Positions 26,253-36,143 of a DNA stretch of 64,000 nucleotides are shown one piece after another. The notes below the pieces were generated by a model. That model saw only the letters and a program-made list of their open reading frames with translations. It did no database searches and was not told the origin of the DNA. The first letter of the stretch is position 1; each line of letters starts with the position of its first letter. This DNA comes from Gracilimonas sp046602855. GTDB taxonomy: Bacteria > Bacteroidota > Rhodothermia > Balneolales > Balneolaceae. The position numbers and the translations under genes are program-made. Where the stretch lies: the NCBI RefSeq assembly GCF_046602855.1, contig NZ_JBKINJ010000001.1, forward strand, positions 558,001 through 622,000, written 5' to 3'.

Positions 26253-27542
26253 TCAACTTTGTCTGATCCATTTAGCCAGATCTTTGAAACTTGGCTTTTT
26301 ACCGTACATCAGAATGCCCACTCGATAGATACGGGCGGCCAGCCACATGATGCCGAGAAAGGTCAGTATCATGAGTAGAATGGATAACACGATCTGCCAA
26401 GCCGGGACCGAAGTCGAAGCAATTCTTGAGATCATGTTTATGGGGGATGTTAACGGAAAAATGGACACAAAAGTTGAGAGCGACGAATCCGGTGCCTGCA
26501 TCACTTTTGTATTCAGGAAATAAGCAATGAAGATCGGCATACCCACAATTGGCATAAATTGTTGTGTATCCTGTTCGTTATCAACGGCAGCGCCAATGGC
26601 TGCAAACATGGCACTGTATATCAGGAAGCCAAGGAAGAAGAATAGTAGGAAATAGATAAAAATGGCAGGTTCTATAACTAAGTTATCCAACAATGCCGGG
26701 TCAAAAGTCTCACTTGTCGCTTCTGCGGGAAGTGAGTCCATTTGTGCATTTACTATCATAGCTGCAACCGGAGCTGCTGCAATAGAGAGGCCGGTGTAGA
26801 ACAAGATCCAGATGCCAAACTGAGTGAGTGCTATTGAAAGAACACCGAATAACTTACCAAACATGAGTTCAATGGGTTTAACCGAAGAGGCGATCACTTC
26901 CAAAACACGGTTCGTTTTTTCCTCGATCACGCTGCGCATGAGCAACGCTCCGTAGAAAAAGATCCCAAAGAAGATGAGCAGACCAAGTACAAACCCAAGT
27001 GCAGAGGCGAATACGGTATTGTCTTCAGATTCTCCCTCTTCGGTAAGTTTAACGGCCTCCAATCCGGTACGGGTTTCAAAGATATCCCGAATTTCTTCGG
27101 GTACATTCTGCCGTGTTAATCGTTCTTCCCGAACGGCTTCCCTGAGGTCTGATCTAACGGCTGATAAAAAGCTGAGTCCTCCGCTTCCGCCATGCACCAG
27201 GGTAGGTGATTTGGAGTGTTCGATCACAGAATCAGACAGCACGATATAACCATCCAGATCGCCAGCCATGACATCGGTTCGAAGGCTTTCAACTGATTGA
27301 TCGCTTACATCAAAGTATCGGGTGTCATTCAGTTCAATTAACCTTTCAACGAGTACATTGGTCTCATCCAATATTCCAATACGCTTTTCAACTTCAGTCT
27401 CGGAAATGCTGATGTATACGATGATGCCCATGAAGGCAACAAAGGCAAGGGGAGTCAGTGCGGTGATGATGATGAACGACTTACTCTTTACACGCGTGAG
27501 GTATTCTCTTTTCAGTACCAGCCAGATCTTGTGTAAACTCAT
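26253..27542 (-). CDS. ABC transporter permease, NatB-like
   Basis: 429-aa ABC-2 type membrane subunit. One N-terminal membrane helix (about 22-45, SFIIITALTPLAFVAFMG) is followed by a large extracytoplasmic region, then about five helices from 185 to the end (FVLGLLIFFGIFFYGALLM, FGVLSIALTQFGIWILFY, IYFLLFFFLGFLIYSAMFAA, and others). This is the NatB/ABC-2_3 topology of sodium or drug exporters. It follows the ATPase gene with a 1-nt gap, so the two form an exporter. Substrate not predictable. Confidence 0.88.
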   Translation of the reverse strand: MSLHKIWLVLKREYLTRVKSKSFIIITALTPLAFVAFMGIIVYISISETEVEKRIGILDETNVLVERLIELNDTRYFDVSDQSVESLRTDVMAGDLDGYIVLSDSVIEHSKSPTLVHGGSGGLSFLSAVRSDLREAVREERLTRQNVPEEIRDIFETRTGLEAVKLTEEGESEDNTVFASALGFVLGLLIFFGIFFYGALLMRSVIEEKTNRVLEVIASSVKPIELMFGKLFGVLSIALTQFGIWILFYTGLSIAAAPVAAMIVNAQMDSLPAEATSETFDPALLDNLVIEPAIFIYFLLFFFLGFLIYSAMFAAIGAAVDNEQDTQQFMPIVGMPIFIAYFLNTKVMQAPDSSLSTFVSIFPLTSPINMISRIASTSVPAWQIVLSILLMILTFLGIMWLAARIYRVGILMYGKKPSFKDLAKWIRQS

Positions 27543-27543
27543 C

Positions 27544-28464
27544 TTATTTGATCTCCTCTTCTTTAATGTTGTCTTCTCCCACTGTGGAAATGAATATGTC
27601 AGTCAATGATGGCTGAATGCGCTCAAATTTATGGATCTCGGAATGATCCATGGCCAGTTTCAGAATATCCTGCATGTTCTGGTCATTCAGAACGCGGATC
27701 TCAGCAAAGTTCGTTGACCGATTGTTGATACGTACATCCTCAAGTTTATCGAGGAAGGAACCGTCACCCTCAAATTCCAGGTTGATGGTATTTTCGCCAA
27801 AGGAAGACTTGATCTCTCTGAGCTTGCCGGTTAGCACCGCTTTTCCATTATTAAATAGGCAGATATCGTCACACATTTGCTCTACCTGTTCCATACGGTG
27901 CGTGGAGAATAAGATGGTCTTCCCATTATCACGCAGCTCTATGATGATCTCTTTTAAGGTTTCACTGTTGATGGGATCCAGTCCACTGAATGGCTCATCA
28001 AAAATATAGATATCAGGATCATGAGCGATGGTGGCAATGAACTGTATCTTCTGTGACATACCCTTTGAAAGTTCACTGATCTCTTTCTTTTTCCACTCGG
28101 TGGCATCAAAACGGTCTAGCCAGTAATTGATAGCGTCCTTCGCATCGTTACTGTTCATGCCCTTCAGTTGCGTCAAATACATCAGCTGATCCATGACCTT
28201 CATTTTTTTATATAAGCCACGTTCTTCAGGCATATAGCCGATCATTTTCTGGGTTGCGGGGCTTGCCACGATCCCATTTATTACAATGGATCCTGTATCA
28301 GGAGTGAGGATGTAATTGATCATTCGGATCGTAGTGGTCTTTCCGGCTCCGTTTGGACCCAATAGCCCAAATATCCGACCCTTATGGACTTCAAAACTGA
28401 CGTCATTCACCGCCCGGGTGTTGCCAAACGATTTACTGATGCCGTTTACTTGTATTATTGCCAT
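27544..28464 (-). CDS. ABC transporter ATP-binding protein, NatA-like
   Basis: 306-aa ATPase partner of the adjacent permease. Walker A GPNGAGKTTTIRM (about 34-46), signature ELSKGMSQKIQF (about 130-141), Walker B IYIFDEPFSGLDP (about 150-162), H-loop STHRMEQ. A DUF4162-type C-terminal domain follows (about 225-300). The signature SKGMSQ instead of LSGGQ is the usual form in this ABC-2 exporter group. First gene of the two-gene operon. Confidence 0.92.
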   Translation of the reverse strand: MAIIQVNGISKSFGNTRAVNDVSFEVHKGRIFGLLGPNGAGKTTTIRMINYILTPDTGSIVINGIVASPATQKMIGYMPEERGLYKKMKVMDQLMYLTQLKGMNSNDAKDAINYWLDRFDATEWKKKEISELSKGMSQKIQFIATIAHDPDIYIFDEPFSGLDPINSETLKEIIIELRDNGKTILFSTHRMEQVEQMCDDICLFNNGKAVLTGKLREIKSSFGENTINLEFEGDGSFLDKLEDVRINNRSTNFAEIRVLNDQNMQDILKLAMDHSEIHKFERIQPSLTDIFISTVGEDNIKEEEIK

Positions 28465-28682
28465 GTTGTGATATTCTTGTTGATAGAAAATTAATGGTTC
28501 AGATGATAACCAAAATGATTGAAGATGCAGAATCCAATATTCGCATAGATCTATACAATATTTATTAATAAATCATAAAATTTAGCCCAATAAACCCTTA
28601 TTTATTTTGGAAGATGCCTAAAGATTTCTTATTTCTCATTACAGACAACTAAACGGAAAAACAGTTTAAAAGTTACAGTAAA

Positions 28683-30122
28683 ATGCACATTGTTCATCTG
28701 AGTGCAGAATGTTATCCTGCTGCTAAAGCAGGCGGACTCGCAGATGTGGTTGGCTCACTTCCAAAATACCTGAATCAGATAGGTCACCATTGCGAGGTTA
28801 TCATTCCAAAGTATTACAACATCTGGATGGGGCAGCAGAGTTTCGATGTGGTCCACGAAGGCTCCTTCATGATGGGGCCGGAGGAAGTTTATTATTCAAT
28901 ACAAAAGCTTGAGAACAATGAACTCGGGTTTCCTTTCTATGTGATCGATATTCCAGGCAGGTTCGATCGTCCCGGTATTTATATTGACCCGTGGTCGGGA
29001 CACGGATATTGGGATGAACTCGAGCGATTTGTGAGCTTTCAGATCGCCTCGCTTGAGTGGTTGAATATACGGAATGAGGATCCTGATCTTATTCATTGCC
29101 ACGATCATCATACGGGACTTATCCCATTTATGACCTCACAATGCAATCGCTATCGTGATATGAGTGATACACCAACGGTCATAACAGTACACAATGCAGA
29201 GTATCACGGGGTGCATGATATTGAGAAGTATCGACTGTTGCCCGCCTTCAATATTGATGACCTGGGGTTGCTTGAGTGGGATGGCAGGTTTAATTCACTG
29301 GCTACCGGTTTAAAGTGCGCCTGGAAGATCACGACCGTTTCCAAGAATTACATGAAAGAGCTTACTGAAAACAGTAATGGCCTTGAAATGTTGTTTGAGT
29401 ACGAACGGGGAAAATCTACCGGTATCGTCAATGGTATCGATACGGAAGTTTGGGATCCTTCTACAGATGACTATGTGGAGCACAACTTCAGTTACAGGAA
29501 TCGCAAGAAGGGTAAAAGCCTGAATAAAAAATATTTGTGTGAGCATTTTGAACTCGATCCGGAGCATCCAACCATTGCTTTTATTGGCCGGCTGGTTCGT
29601 GAAAAGGGAGCAGACCTGTTACCGGATCTCTTCAGGCAGGTTATGTACTCAGATCGGGAAGTAAATTTCATCTTGCTGGGAACCGGTGATCCTCAGCTGC
29701 ATGATATCTTTACGCAAATGGAAGGCAATCACATGGGCTATTTTGATGCCACCCTCGAGTATAATGAAAAGCTGGCGCATCAGATCTATGCCGGCTCAGA
29801 TTTTATTATCATGCCTTCCAGGGTTGAACCGTGCGGACTAAATCAAATGTTTGCTATGCGTTATGGAACGGTGCCAATTGTGAGATCCGTTGGTGGATTA
29901 AAGGATACAGTAAAGGATATTTCAGAAGAAGGCGGCTATGGTATCACTTTTGAGGACTTCAGTCTGGAGGCTGCCTCTAAAGCCATCAGCCGCGCAGTGG
30001 ATCTTTACAAAGATTCTCAAAGATATTCAGGGGTTTTAAGTAAAATAATGAAGCTGGATTTCTCCTGGAAGCGTTCGGCAGAAGAATACGAAGAAATGTA
30101 TAAATCACTATTAAAGGATTAA
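28683..30122 (+). CDS. glgA: glycogen synthase, ADP-glucose type
   Basis: GT5 glycosyltransferase that elongates alpha-1,4-glucan from ADP-glucose, 479 aa. The N-terminal KAGGLADVVGSLPKYL (15-30) is the ADP-glucose binding signature (KxGGL). Further hallmarks: CHDHHTG (near 140), AFIGRLVREKGADLLPDL, and the C-terminal MPSRVEPCGLNQMFAMRYGTVP with the active-site Glu. Followed 10 nt later by glgC, so substrate synthesis and polymerisation are encoded in one operon. Confidence 0.95.
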   Translation: MHIVHLSAECYPAAKAGGLADVVGSLPKYLNQIGHHCEVIIPKYYNIWMGQQSFDVVHEGSFMMGPEEVYYSIQKLENNELGFPFYVIDIPGRFDRPGIYIDPWSGHGYWDELERFVSFQIASLEWLNIRNEDPDLIHCHDHHTGLIPFMTSQCNRYRDMSDTPTVITVHNAEYHGVHDIEKYRLLPAFNIDDLGLLEWDGRFNSLATGLKCAWKITTVSKNYMKELTENSNGLEMLFEYERGKSTGIVNGIDTEVWDPSTDDYVEHNFSYRNRKKGKSLNKKYLCEHFELDPEHPTIAFIGRLVREKGADLLPDLFRQVMYSDREVNFILLGTGDPQLHDIFTQMEGNHMGYFDATLEYNEKLAHQIYAGSDFIIMPSRVEPCGLNQMFAMRYGTVPIVRSVGGLKDTVKDISEEGGYGITFEDFSLEAASKAISRAVDLYKDSQRYSGVLSKIMKLDFSWKRSAEEYEEMYKSLLKD

Positions 30123-30132
30123 AGAGGGTATT

Positions 30133-31407
30133 ATGAAAAGTTCATCCGTTGTATCAGTCATTCTTGGCGGGGGAAGAGGAACACGGCTGTTCCCATTAAC
30201 AGACCACCGTTCTAAGCCGGCAGTACCGGTTGGCGGTAAGTACCGTTTGGTGGATATCCCGATCTCGAACTGTCTGAATTCAAATATTCGCCGAATTTAT
30301 GTGTTGACACAATTCAACTCAGCTTCGCTTAACAGACATATCAAGAACACGTATAACTTTGATGTATTCAGCAGTGGTTTTGTTGATATCCTGGCTGCTG
30401 AGCAAACACCTGATAATACGGGTTGGTTTCAGGGAACCGCTGATGCTGTACGTCAATCTCTGCATCATATGGCGAATCATGAGCATGACTATGTTCTGAT
30501 CCTTTCCGGTGACCAGCTCTATCAGATGGATTATCGTAAAATGATAGAGCGTCATCAGGAAAACAATGCCGACCTGACCGTGGCCACTATTCCGGTAAAT
30601 GCCGAAGATGCTACAGGTTTTGGGATCATGAAGACCAACAAAGAAGGATTGATCGAGGATTTTGTCGAAAAACCTTCCATAGACGAGCTGGGCGGCTGGA
30701 AGTCAGAAGTGCCGGAGCAGTATAGCTCCCAAGGCAAGGATTATCTGGCTTCTATGGGTATTTATATATTCAATCGAAAAGTGTTGAATAAGCTGTTCAG
30801 TGATAACCCTGACGCCATAGATTTCGGTAAAGAGCTCATTCCAAAATGTGTTCACGGAGATCAGAAGGTTTCGAGTTATGAATTCGGAGGCTATTGGACC
30901 GACATTGGAACCATCAAGTCATTTTTTGACGCCAATCTATCTCTGGCTGATACCATCCCTGAGTTCAACTTATACGACAATGAGAATTTCATCTATACCC
31001 GTGCACGTTTACTTCCACCATCGAAATTAACCGGTACAACCCTTGAACACGCACTTGTAGCTGAGGGCTGTATCATTGAAGCGAGCCGTATAGAACGGTC
31101 GGTGGTTGGGATCCGGTCCCGTATTGGAAAAGGTACATCCATTGAAAATTCAATTGTGATGGGTAACGATATATTCCAGGCGAGAGAGGATATTGATAAT
31201 GCCAGTCCTGACAAGCCTGCTATGGGAATTGGTCACCGTTGCTATCTGAGCAACTGTATCATTGATCGGAATGTAAGGATCGGTAATGATGTCAGAATTG
31301 TAGGTGGAGATCATCTCGAAGATGGCGATCATAAATATCATTATGTACGAGATGGCATCGTGATCGTGAAGAAGAAAACCACTATCCCGGATGGGACTAC
31401 GATCTGA
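30133..31407 (+). CDS. glgC: glucose-1-phosphate adenylyltransferase
   Basis: Makes ADP-glucose from glucose-1-phosphate and ATP, the regulated first step of glycogen synthesis. 424 aa. N-terminal GGGRGTRLFPLTDHRSKPAV (12-31) is the nucleotide and allosteric signature. Also SGDQLYQMDY, FVEKP near 177, SMGIYIFNR, and EFGGYWTDIGTI before the left-handed beta-helix domain. GAGGG lies upstream (30124-30128), a modest ribosome-binding site. Directly follows glgA. Confidence 0.95.
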   Translation: MKSSSVVSVILGGGRGTRLFPLTDHRSKPAVPVGGKYRLVDIPISNCLNSNIRRIYVLTQFNSASLNRHIKNTYNFDVFSSGFVDILAAEQTPDNTGWFQGTADAVRQSLHHMANHEHDYVLILSGDQLYQMDYRKMIERHQENNADLTVATIPVNAEDATGFGIMKTNKEGLIEDFVEKPSIDELGGWKSEVPEQYSSQGKDYLASMGIYIFNRKVLNKLFSDNPDAIDFGKELIPKCVHGDQKVSSYEFGGYWTDIGTIKSFFDANLSLADTIPEFNLYDNENFIYTRARLLPPSKLTGTTLEHALVAEGCIIEASRIERSVVGIRSRIGKGTSIENSIVMGNDIFQAREDIDNASPDKPAMGIGHRCYLSNCIIDRNVRIGNDVRIVGGDHLEDGDHKYHYVRDGIVIVKKKTTIPDGTTI

Positions 31408-31418
31408 TAAGATCTGAG

Positions 31419-31442
31419 AAAATTAATTCAATAATTAATTTT
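31419..31442 (+). terminator. AT-only hairpin after glgC
   Basis: Perfect 10-bp stem AAAATTAATT (31419-31428) with AATTAATTTT (31433-31442), followed by GGTGTTTTC. All A-T, so a weak terminator candidate; the stronger one is at 31587. Confidence 0.4.
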
Positions 31443-31586
31443 GGTGTTTTCATTCATTAATGAGTTTAAAGTATTTGAAAAGGTAGTATTTCTTATTTGT
31501 ATGAGACTTAAAAGTTCATACTAAGAAAATCTCAGAATCACTGACAACCTCGATCATCCGGAAGTTTTAAATAAGATAATTAAATG

Positions 31587-31621
31587 AAAAAAGCCTCAAC
31601 CCGAAAGGGAAGAGGCTTTTT
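31587..31621. terminator. bidirectional intrinsic terminator between glgC and sucD
   Basis: AAAAAGCCTC pairs with GAGGCTTTTT, giving A/T tracts on both sides of the GC stem and so termination in both directions. It lies 25 nt past the sucD stop. Confidence 0.85.
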
Positions 31622-31645
31622 AGTTTCTTAGGCAAACTGAAGGGT

Positions 31646-32521
31646 TTATGCGGTTTCCAGCATTTTCTTCAGTGTGATGCCGATCTCGGCAGGACTGTCA
31701 ACCACAGTAATACCAGCAGCAGCTAGTGACTTCTTCTTCTCCTGAGCGGTTCCTTTACCACCGGAGATGATAGCACCGGCATGACCCATACGTCGGCCGG
31801 GAGGGGCTGTAGAACCTGCAATGAAAGCAACAACAGGCTTATTGCAATTGTCTTTGATCCATTCGCCTGCTTCTTCTTCAGCGGTACCGCCGATCTCTCC
31901 GATCAATACGATAGCTTCGGTGTCAGGATCATCATTCAGCAACTTAACGGCATCAAGGTGATTGGTTCCAATAACCGGGTCACCGCCAATACCGATGGCT
32001 GTACTTTGTCCCAATCCTTCTTTGGTAAGCTGATCAACAGCTTCGTAAGTGAGCGTTCCGGAACGGGAGATCAATCCGACTTTACCTTCAGTAAAGATGT
32101 TTCCCGGCATAATTCCAACTTTGGCTTCACCCGGAGTGATAACACCGGGGCAGTTAGGCCCGATCAATGTAGCACCGTGACTCTTCACGATCTGTTTGGC
32201 TACGATCATGTCTTTGACCGGTATACCCTCTGTAATACAAATAATGGTCTTGATGCCTGCAAAAGCTGCCTCAGTGATGGCATCACCTGCAAAGGCAGGG
32301 GGCACAAAAATAATGGATGTGTTGGCATCAGCCTCTTCAACGGCATCTGCAACAGTATTAAAAACAGGTCGGTCTAAATGGGTTTGTCCACCTTTTCCGG
32401 GAGTCACACCACCAACTACGTTGGTACCGTACTCGATCATTTGTTCCGCATGAAAGCTACCTTCACTACCGGTAATTCCTTGTACGATCAGGCGGGTGTC
32501 ATTTCCAACTAATACGCTCAT
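31646..32521 (-). CDS. sucD: succinyl-CoA synthetase (ADP-forming) alpha subunit
   Basis: TCA-cycle enzyme subunit interconverting succinyl-CoA and succinate with nucleotide synthesis. 291 aa from the Met at 32521 (MSVLVGNDTR); the seven residues upstream are not part of the family. CoA-binding Rossmann motif GITGSEGSFHAEQM, then GVTPGKGG, PNCPGVITPGEAKVGIMPG, and the phospho-histidine region with GRRMGHAGAIISGG (active His in GHAGA). The beta subunit gene sucC is not in this window, which is common in this group. Own terminator downstream. Confidence 0.95.
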   Translation of the reverse strand: MSVLVGNDTRLIVQGITGSEGSFHAEQMIEYGTNVVGGVTPGKGGQTHLDRPVFNTVADAVEEADANTSIIFVPPAFAGDAITEAAFAGIKTIICITEGIPVKDMIVAKQIVKSHGATLIGPNCPGVITPGEAKVGIMPGNIFTEGKVGLISRSGTLTYEAVDQLTKEGLGQSTAIGIGGDPVIGTNHLDAVKLLNDDPDTEAIVLIGEIGGTAEEEAGEWIKDNCNKPVVAFIAGSTAPPGRRMGHAGAIISGGKGTAQEKKKSLAAAGITVVDSPAEIGITLKKMLETA

Positions 32522-32744
32522 CTTGTCTTTTTTGAGGTTCAAATTTGGGCTTGGGAATATAGCATCATTAAGAGCGAATTGAAATGGTTATTTGTAAATG
32601 AACGTATAGTTTCATGGTGTTGATAGAAAAAATTCAGTGAAACTGATAAAATGGCCCTTTAATCTGCAGAACCTTCAAATGAACTACATAAATCTGTGTT
32701 ATGTTATATAGGCAGAATCAAGAAAATCATAAATCAGGAGCATC

Positions 32745-32951
32745 ATGAGTTTGAAGAATAAAACACAAAAAGAACTGGAAGCTAAAATAGAAGAAATAGA
32801 GGAACTGATACACAAAAAAGGAGTTGGCTCTGATTATCTATCCAGGGCTGAACGCATTCAGCGTGATGTGAATCTTGCCCTTGTGTTAGGTGGAACGGCT
32901 GCCATACTCGGCGTCACCGCATGGAGTATCTATAAGCTTAAAGGTGAATAG
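32745..32951 (+). CDS. small single-pass membrane protein
   Basis: 68 aa, preceded by an AGGAG Shine-Dalgarno at 32736-32740, spaced 4 nt from the ATG, which strongly supports translation. Residues 5-30 are charged and heptad-like (ELEAKIEEIEELIHKK), likely a short coiled coil; residues 42-62 form one hydrophobic helix (NLALVLGGTAAILGVTAWSI) ending in KLKGE. No family recognised. A terminator follows. It may be a regulator or assembly factor of a membrane complex, but this is only inference. Confidence 0.75.
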   Translation: MSLKNKTQKELEAKIEEIEELIHKKGVGSDYLSRAERIQRDVNLALVLGGTAAILGVTAWSIYKLKGE

Positions 32952-32992
32952 ATCTAAATTTTTAACATAGACTTTCTGAAAAGGTTTAAAAG

Positions 32993-33027
32993 AATCCATG
33001 AACTTAAAACATTCGTGGATTTTTTTG
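32993..33027 (+). terminator. intrinsic terminator of the small membrane protein gene
   Basis: Stem AATCCATGAA (32993-33002) with TTCGTGGATT (33012-33021), one G-T pair, followed by TTTTT. Confidence 0.75.
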
Positions 33028-33148
33028 AGTCTAATATGGTTGAGGATATGCCATGGATCTCTTAAGTGAGCCCAAAATGAGTAAAAGGGCTATCAACTTT
33101 GATTTAAGATCTTGAATATTGAGTATGTTCTTGCTTGATCGGAGTGGA

Positions 33149-33224
33149 TTGCCCTCAATGGAAGTCAGAGACTTCCTGAGCATAAACTTTTCAGTCACCG
33201 CTTCGCTCAAGACTGAAAAGATTT
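33149..33224 (-). repeat. F2 REP-like element, distant copy
   Basis: On the minus strand this reads AAATCTTTTCAGTCTTGAGC, then GACTGAAAAG, TGCTCAGG, and GGAAGTCTCTGACTTCC. It has two hairpins: CTTTTCAGTC/GACTGAAAAG and GGAAGTC/GACTTCC. It is close to the two copies that flank the Y1 transposase at 60.4 kb, in opposite orientation. It occupies most of a 307-nt gene-free stretch (32952-33258), which otherwise holds only the preceding terminator. Confidence 0.85.
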
Positions 33225-33258
33225 ATCTGGAGCCAGTTCATATAAAGAGGAGAATAGC

Positions 33259-33948
33259 TTACTTTTTTTCATTAAACATACTCGGATTCTTATCTATGAA
33301 AGAGCGGATCCAATCCTTGAGAAAGAAGCTTTTGTTCCGGCGCAGGTACCCGTAGCCGGCAAAGGTAATAAGAAATGCGCCAAGAGCATTCACAATGATA
33401 TCCCACATAGTGTCTGTAAGACCCGATGGGTCACCTATCATTTCTTTTTGCATGTTCATGCCGAAGATCTGATCCATGCCAAATTCAAAGATCTCCCAGA
33501 TAGAACCAATAGCCAGGGCAAAGGTAAAGGCAAAAAAGGCAATGAAGCCGGGCGTCAGGTTCACATGCACGTGTTTACTTTCGTTCAGTACATACACCAG
33601 GATAAATCCAAGGATTCCCATCAGCAGCCCGGCCGAGGCGTGAAGAGCTATATCCCACCACCACACTCGGTAGTAGAAGTCCTGCACTTCACCCAGATAA
33701 AAAGAAGCAAAGACAAAAAAGACAGCAGTTAGGTGCAGTTCTGCGGGAATCTCCATTTTTAGCTTATTCCGAAACAAAATAGGAGAAAAGACGGTGGCAA
33801 TGATGAGCGTTACCAGAAAAAGAGAAAGCCAGCTTTGGTCAAGTAATAGCAGGAACCACTCCACGGTTAGCAACAATAACATGATCCGAATGATAATTCG
33901 GTGGATACGATATTCACGGCTTTGAAATTCGGGAAGAGGATTTTCCAT
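33259..33948 (-). CDS. DUF2238/YjdF-like multi-pass membrane protein
   Basis: About 229 aa from Met at 33948; alternative Mets at 33960 and 33978 exist. It has six or so hydrophobic helices. Conserved polar motifs typical of the YjdF/DUF2238 family are visible inside membrane segments: VWWWDIALHASAGLLMG, AIGSIWEIFEFGMDQIFG and LTDTMWDIIVNALGA. His, Asp and Glu in these motifs might bind a metal or ligand. Function unknown. The 3' end adjoins the F2 repeat. Confidence 0.8.
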   Translation of the reverse strand: MENPLPEFQSREYRIHRIIIRIMLLLLTVEWFLLLLDQSWLSLFLVTLIIATVFSPILFRNKLKMEIPAELHLTAVFFVFASFYLGEVQDFYYRVWWWDIALHASAGLLMGILGFILVYVLNESKHVHVNLTPGFIAFFAFTFALAIGSIWEIFEFGMDQIFGMNMQKEMIGDPSGLTDTMWDIIVNALGAFLITFAGYGYLRRNKSFFLKDWIRSFIDKNPSMFNEKK

Positions 33949-34110
33949 GTCAGCTAACATAGTAACTGAAATACACATAAAAAAGGGCTCTGCAAAAGAG
34001 CTATGCCTCAGTAGGCAATGAATAAGGATTAAGTACTTTCTTTTGTGAGGCCGGTTACATATATATATGGGAAATGAACATTTTAAACATCCATAATCAG
34101 GGGTAAAACC

Positions 34111-35079
34111 ATGGCAGAGAAAAATGACTATTTAGATTATTCCGGCTCTTCAGATCAATTTACAGGAGGCATTAACATGATACCGATCTCCACCCCCAAA
34201 GGAGAGTTCAAAGTTTGGACAAAACGAGTGGGGAATAATCCAAGGATCAAAGTACTTTTACTTCATGGCGGACCGGGAGCCACTCACGAGCTTTATGAGT
34301 GTTTTGATGGCTATCTGCCGTATGAGGGTATTGAATACATCTATTACGATCAGCTTGGGTCTTATTACAGCGATCAGCCGAGTGGTGAAGAACTCTGGAC
34401 CATCGATCGCTTTGTGGATGAAGTTGACCAGGTGCGAAAAGCCTTGAACCTGAACAAGGATAATTTCTACCTCCTGGGACAGTCATGGGGAGGAATTCTG
34501 GCTTTGGAATATGCTTTAAAGCATCAGGATAAACTGAAAGGCCTGATCATCTCAAACATGATGTCTGACGTAAAAGCCTATAATAAGTATGCTAAAGAAG
34601 AACTAGGTCCCCAGATGCCGGCTGAGGTGTTTGAGGAAATTCTTGAGATCGAAGAAAATGAAGATTTCGAAAATCCGCGTTATGAAGAATTGCTCATGAA
34701 GCATCATTATGTGGATCACGTTCTTAGGATGCCTTTGGATAAATGGCCGAATTCCATCACCAGAACCTTCGATCACCTGAATCCTGAGGTGTATGAATAT
34801 ATGCAGGGACCCAGCGAGTTTGGTATAACCGGCAACGCTACTTTAAGTGACTGGGACCGTTCGAAAGACCTGCCTGAAATTAAAATTCCGACCCTGACGA
34901 TCGGCGGAACCCACGATACCATGGATCCAAAGCATATGGAGTGGATGGCAGAAGAAGTACAAAATGGTCGTTATTTGCATTGCCCGGAGGGAAGTCATTT
35001 GTCTCAGTATGATGATCAGAAAACGTACATCAATGGACTGGTAGATTTTCTGAAAGATGTGGACAGCAGTTTGCTTTAA
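34111..35079 (+). CDS. proline iminopeptidase-family alpha/beta hydrolase
   Basis: 322-aa S33-type hydrolase. Oxyanion-hole motif HGGPGATHE (52-60) and nucleophile elbow GQSWGG with Ser125 are clear; the acid is probably Asp in GGTHDTMDP (near 275) and His lies in PEGSHLSQYDD (near 300). HGGPG plus GQSWGG is the proline-iminopeptidase/tricorn-interacting factor pattern, so removal of N-terminal proline is likely. No signal peptide. Single gene. Confidence 0.88.
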   Translation: MAEKNDYLDYSGSSDQFTGGINMIPISTPKGEFKVWTKRVGNNPRIKVLLLHGGPGATHELYECFDGYLPYEGIEYIYYDQLGSYYSDQPSGEELWTIDRFVDEVDQVRKALNLNKDNFYLLGQSWGGILALEYALKHQDKLKGLIISNMMSDVKAYNKYAKEELGPQMPAEVFEEILEIEENEDFENPRYEELLMKHHYVDHVLRMPLDKWPNSITRTFDHLNPEVYEYMQGPSEFGITGNATLSDWDRSKDLPEIKIPTLTIGGTHDTMDPKHMEWMAEEVQNGRYLHCPEGSHLSQYDDQKTYINGLVDFLKDVDSSLL

Positions 35080-35465
35080 GGGGGCTTGGAGCGAAGATTA
35101 TACTATTTTACCTTTCAGATCTGAGAGATCAGATTATATATACATATGATAGTATCTTTTCGGTTTTCGCTTCGCTCAATACCGGCATTATCTCAAACAT
35201 TGGGACCAGTGGGATAACTGATCCAAATTTCATTTACAATAGCTCTTTTGGCAAACTTAGATCGTAATATCAGCAGCTGGTCTTAACAAAGTACAGAGTC
35301 AAGAGGGCATCCTGGAACAATCCTGCTCCTTAGGTTTAGGAAGATTGTTTGATCTGTGAATGATCGACCGGCGACCGACCGATCTTCGAAATTGGCGAAA
35401 GTATACTTTTTGTAACACGTAGAATGACCCGCAATGTATATTTTGCAAAGACCAAAACAGTGTAA
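35080..35465. other. 386-nt gap with a degenerate F2 half-element
   Basis: At 35154-35185 the sequence ATCTTTTCGGTTTTCGCTTC then GCTCAATACCGG resembles one hairpin of the F2 element in minus orientation. An ATCTGA/TCAGAT hairpin lies near 35119-35134. No credible gene is seen in the rest. Confidence 0.4.
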
Positions 35466-36143
35466 ATGACAAAGAAAAAGAATCATACAAAAAAAGTAAA
35501 GGAACCCTGGCCAACCAAAGAGGCCATGGAACAGATCTATGAAATGAAACTTTGGGGTGGAAGTGAATCTGATTTCTATTCAGGAACAGGATCTCATCAC
35601 CCTGAAATGATAGATCCGTACATCGAGGTGGTAAGTTCTTTTTTAAGTTCTTTTGAAAAGCCTCCGGTGGTTTGTGATCTGGGCTGTGGAGACTTCAATG
35701 TTGGCAAAGCATTGATCAAGCATACCGAAAAGTTTGTTGGGGTCGATATAGTTGAAGATCTCATAGAACGTAATAAAAGAATATTCAAAGCTGACCACTT
35801 AGAATTCAAATGCCTGGATATAGCAAATGATACACTGCCATGCGGTGACTGCGCTTTGCTTAGGCAAGTACTGCAACATCTGTCGAATGCTGAGATAGAA
35901 AGGTTAATGCCTAAATTGTATAATTATGAGTATGTAATAGTAACTGAGCATATTCCGGAGGGTGATTTCAAGCCAAACATAGATATTATTTCCGGACAGG
36001 GGATCAGGTTGAAAAAGCAAAGCGGGGTAGATCTGCTGGCTCCACCTTTTTGCCTTAAAGTTAACCAGGCAAAACCGCTTTCGACGGTACCCTATCAAGA
36101 GGGTAAGGGGATCCTGGTTACCACGCTTTACAAAATGTTTTAA
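35466..36143 (+). CDS. class I SAM-dependent methyltransferase
   Basis: 225 aa. Motif I VVCDLGCGDFNVGKAL is near 67-82, with acidic VGVDIVEDLIERN as motif II (near 90-102) and LRQVLQHLSNAEIERLMPKL as post-motif region, like Methyltransf_11/25 proteins. The N-terminus is Lys-rich (KKKNHTKKVKE). There is no signal peptide. The acceptor substrate is not predictable. Isolated gene. Confidence 0.82.
   Translation: MTKKKNHTKKVKEPWPTKEAMEQIYEMKLWGGSESDFYSGTGSHHPEMIDPYIEVVSSFLSSFEKPPVVCDLGCGDFNVGKALIKHTEKFVGVDIVEDLIERNKRIFKADHLEFKCLDIANDTLPCGDCALLRQVLQHLSNAEIERLMPKLYNYEYVIVTEHIPEGDFKPNIDIISGQGIRLKKQSGVDLLAPPFCLKVNQAKPLSTVPYQEGKGILVTTLYKMF

Noticed and set aside
35283..35514. Two short minus-strand open frames
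   Set aside because: No ribosome-binding site, odd composition, overlap with the methyltransferase start and no family resemblance.
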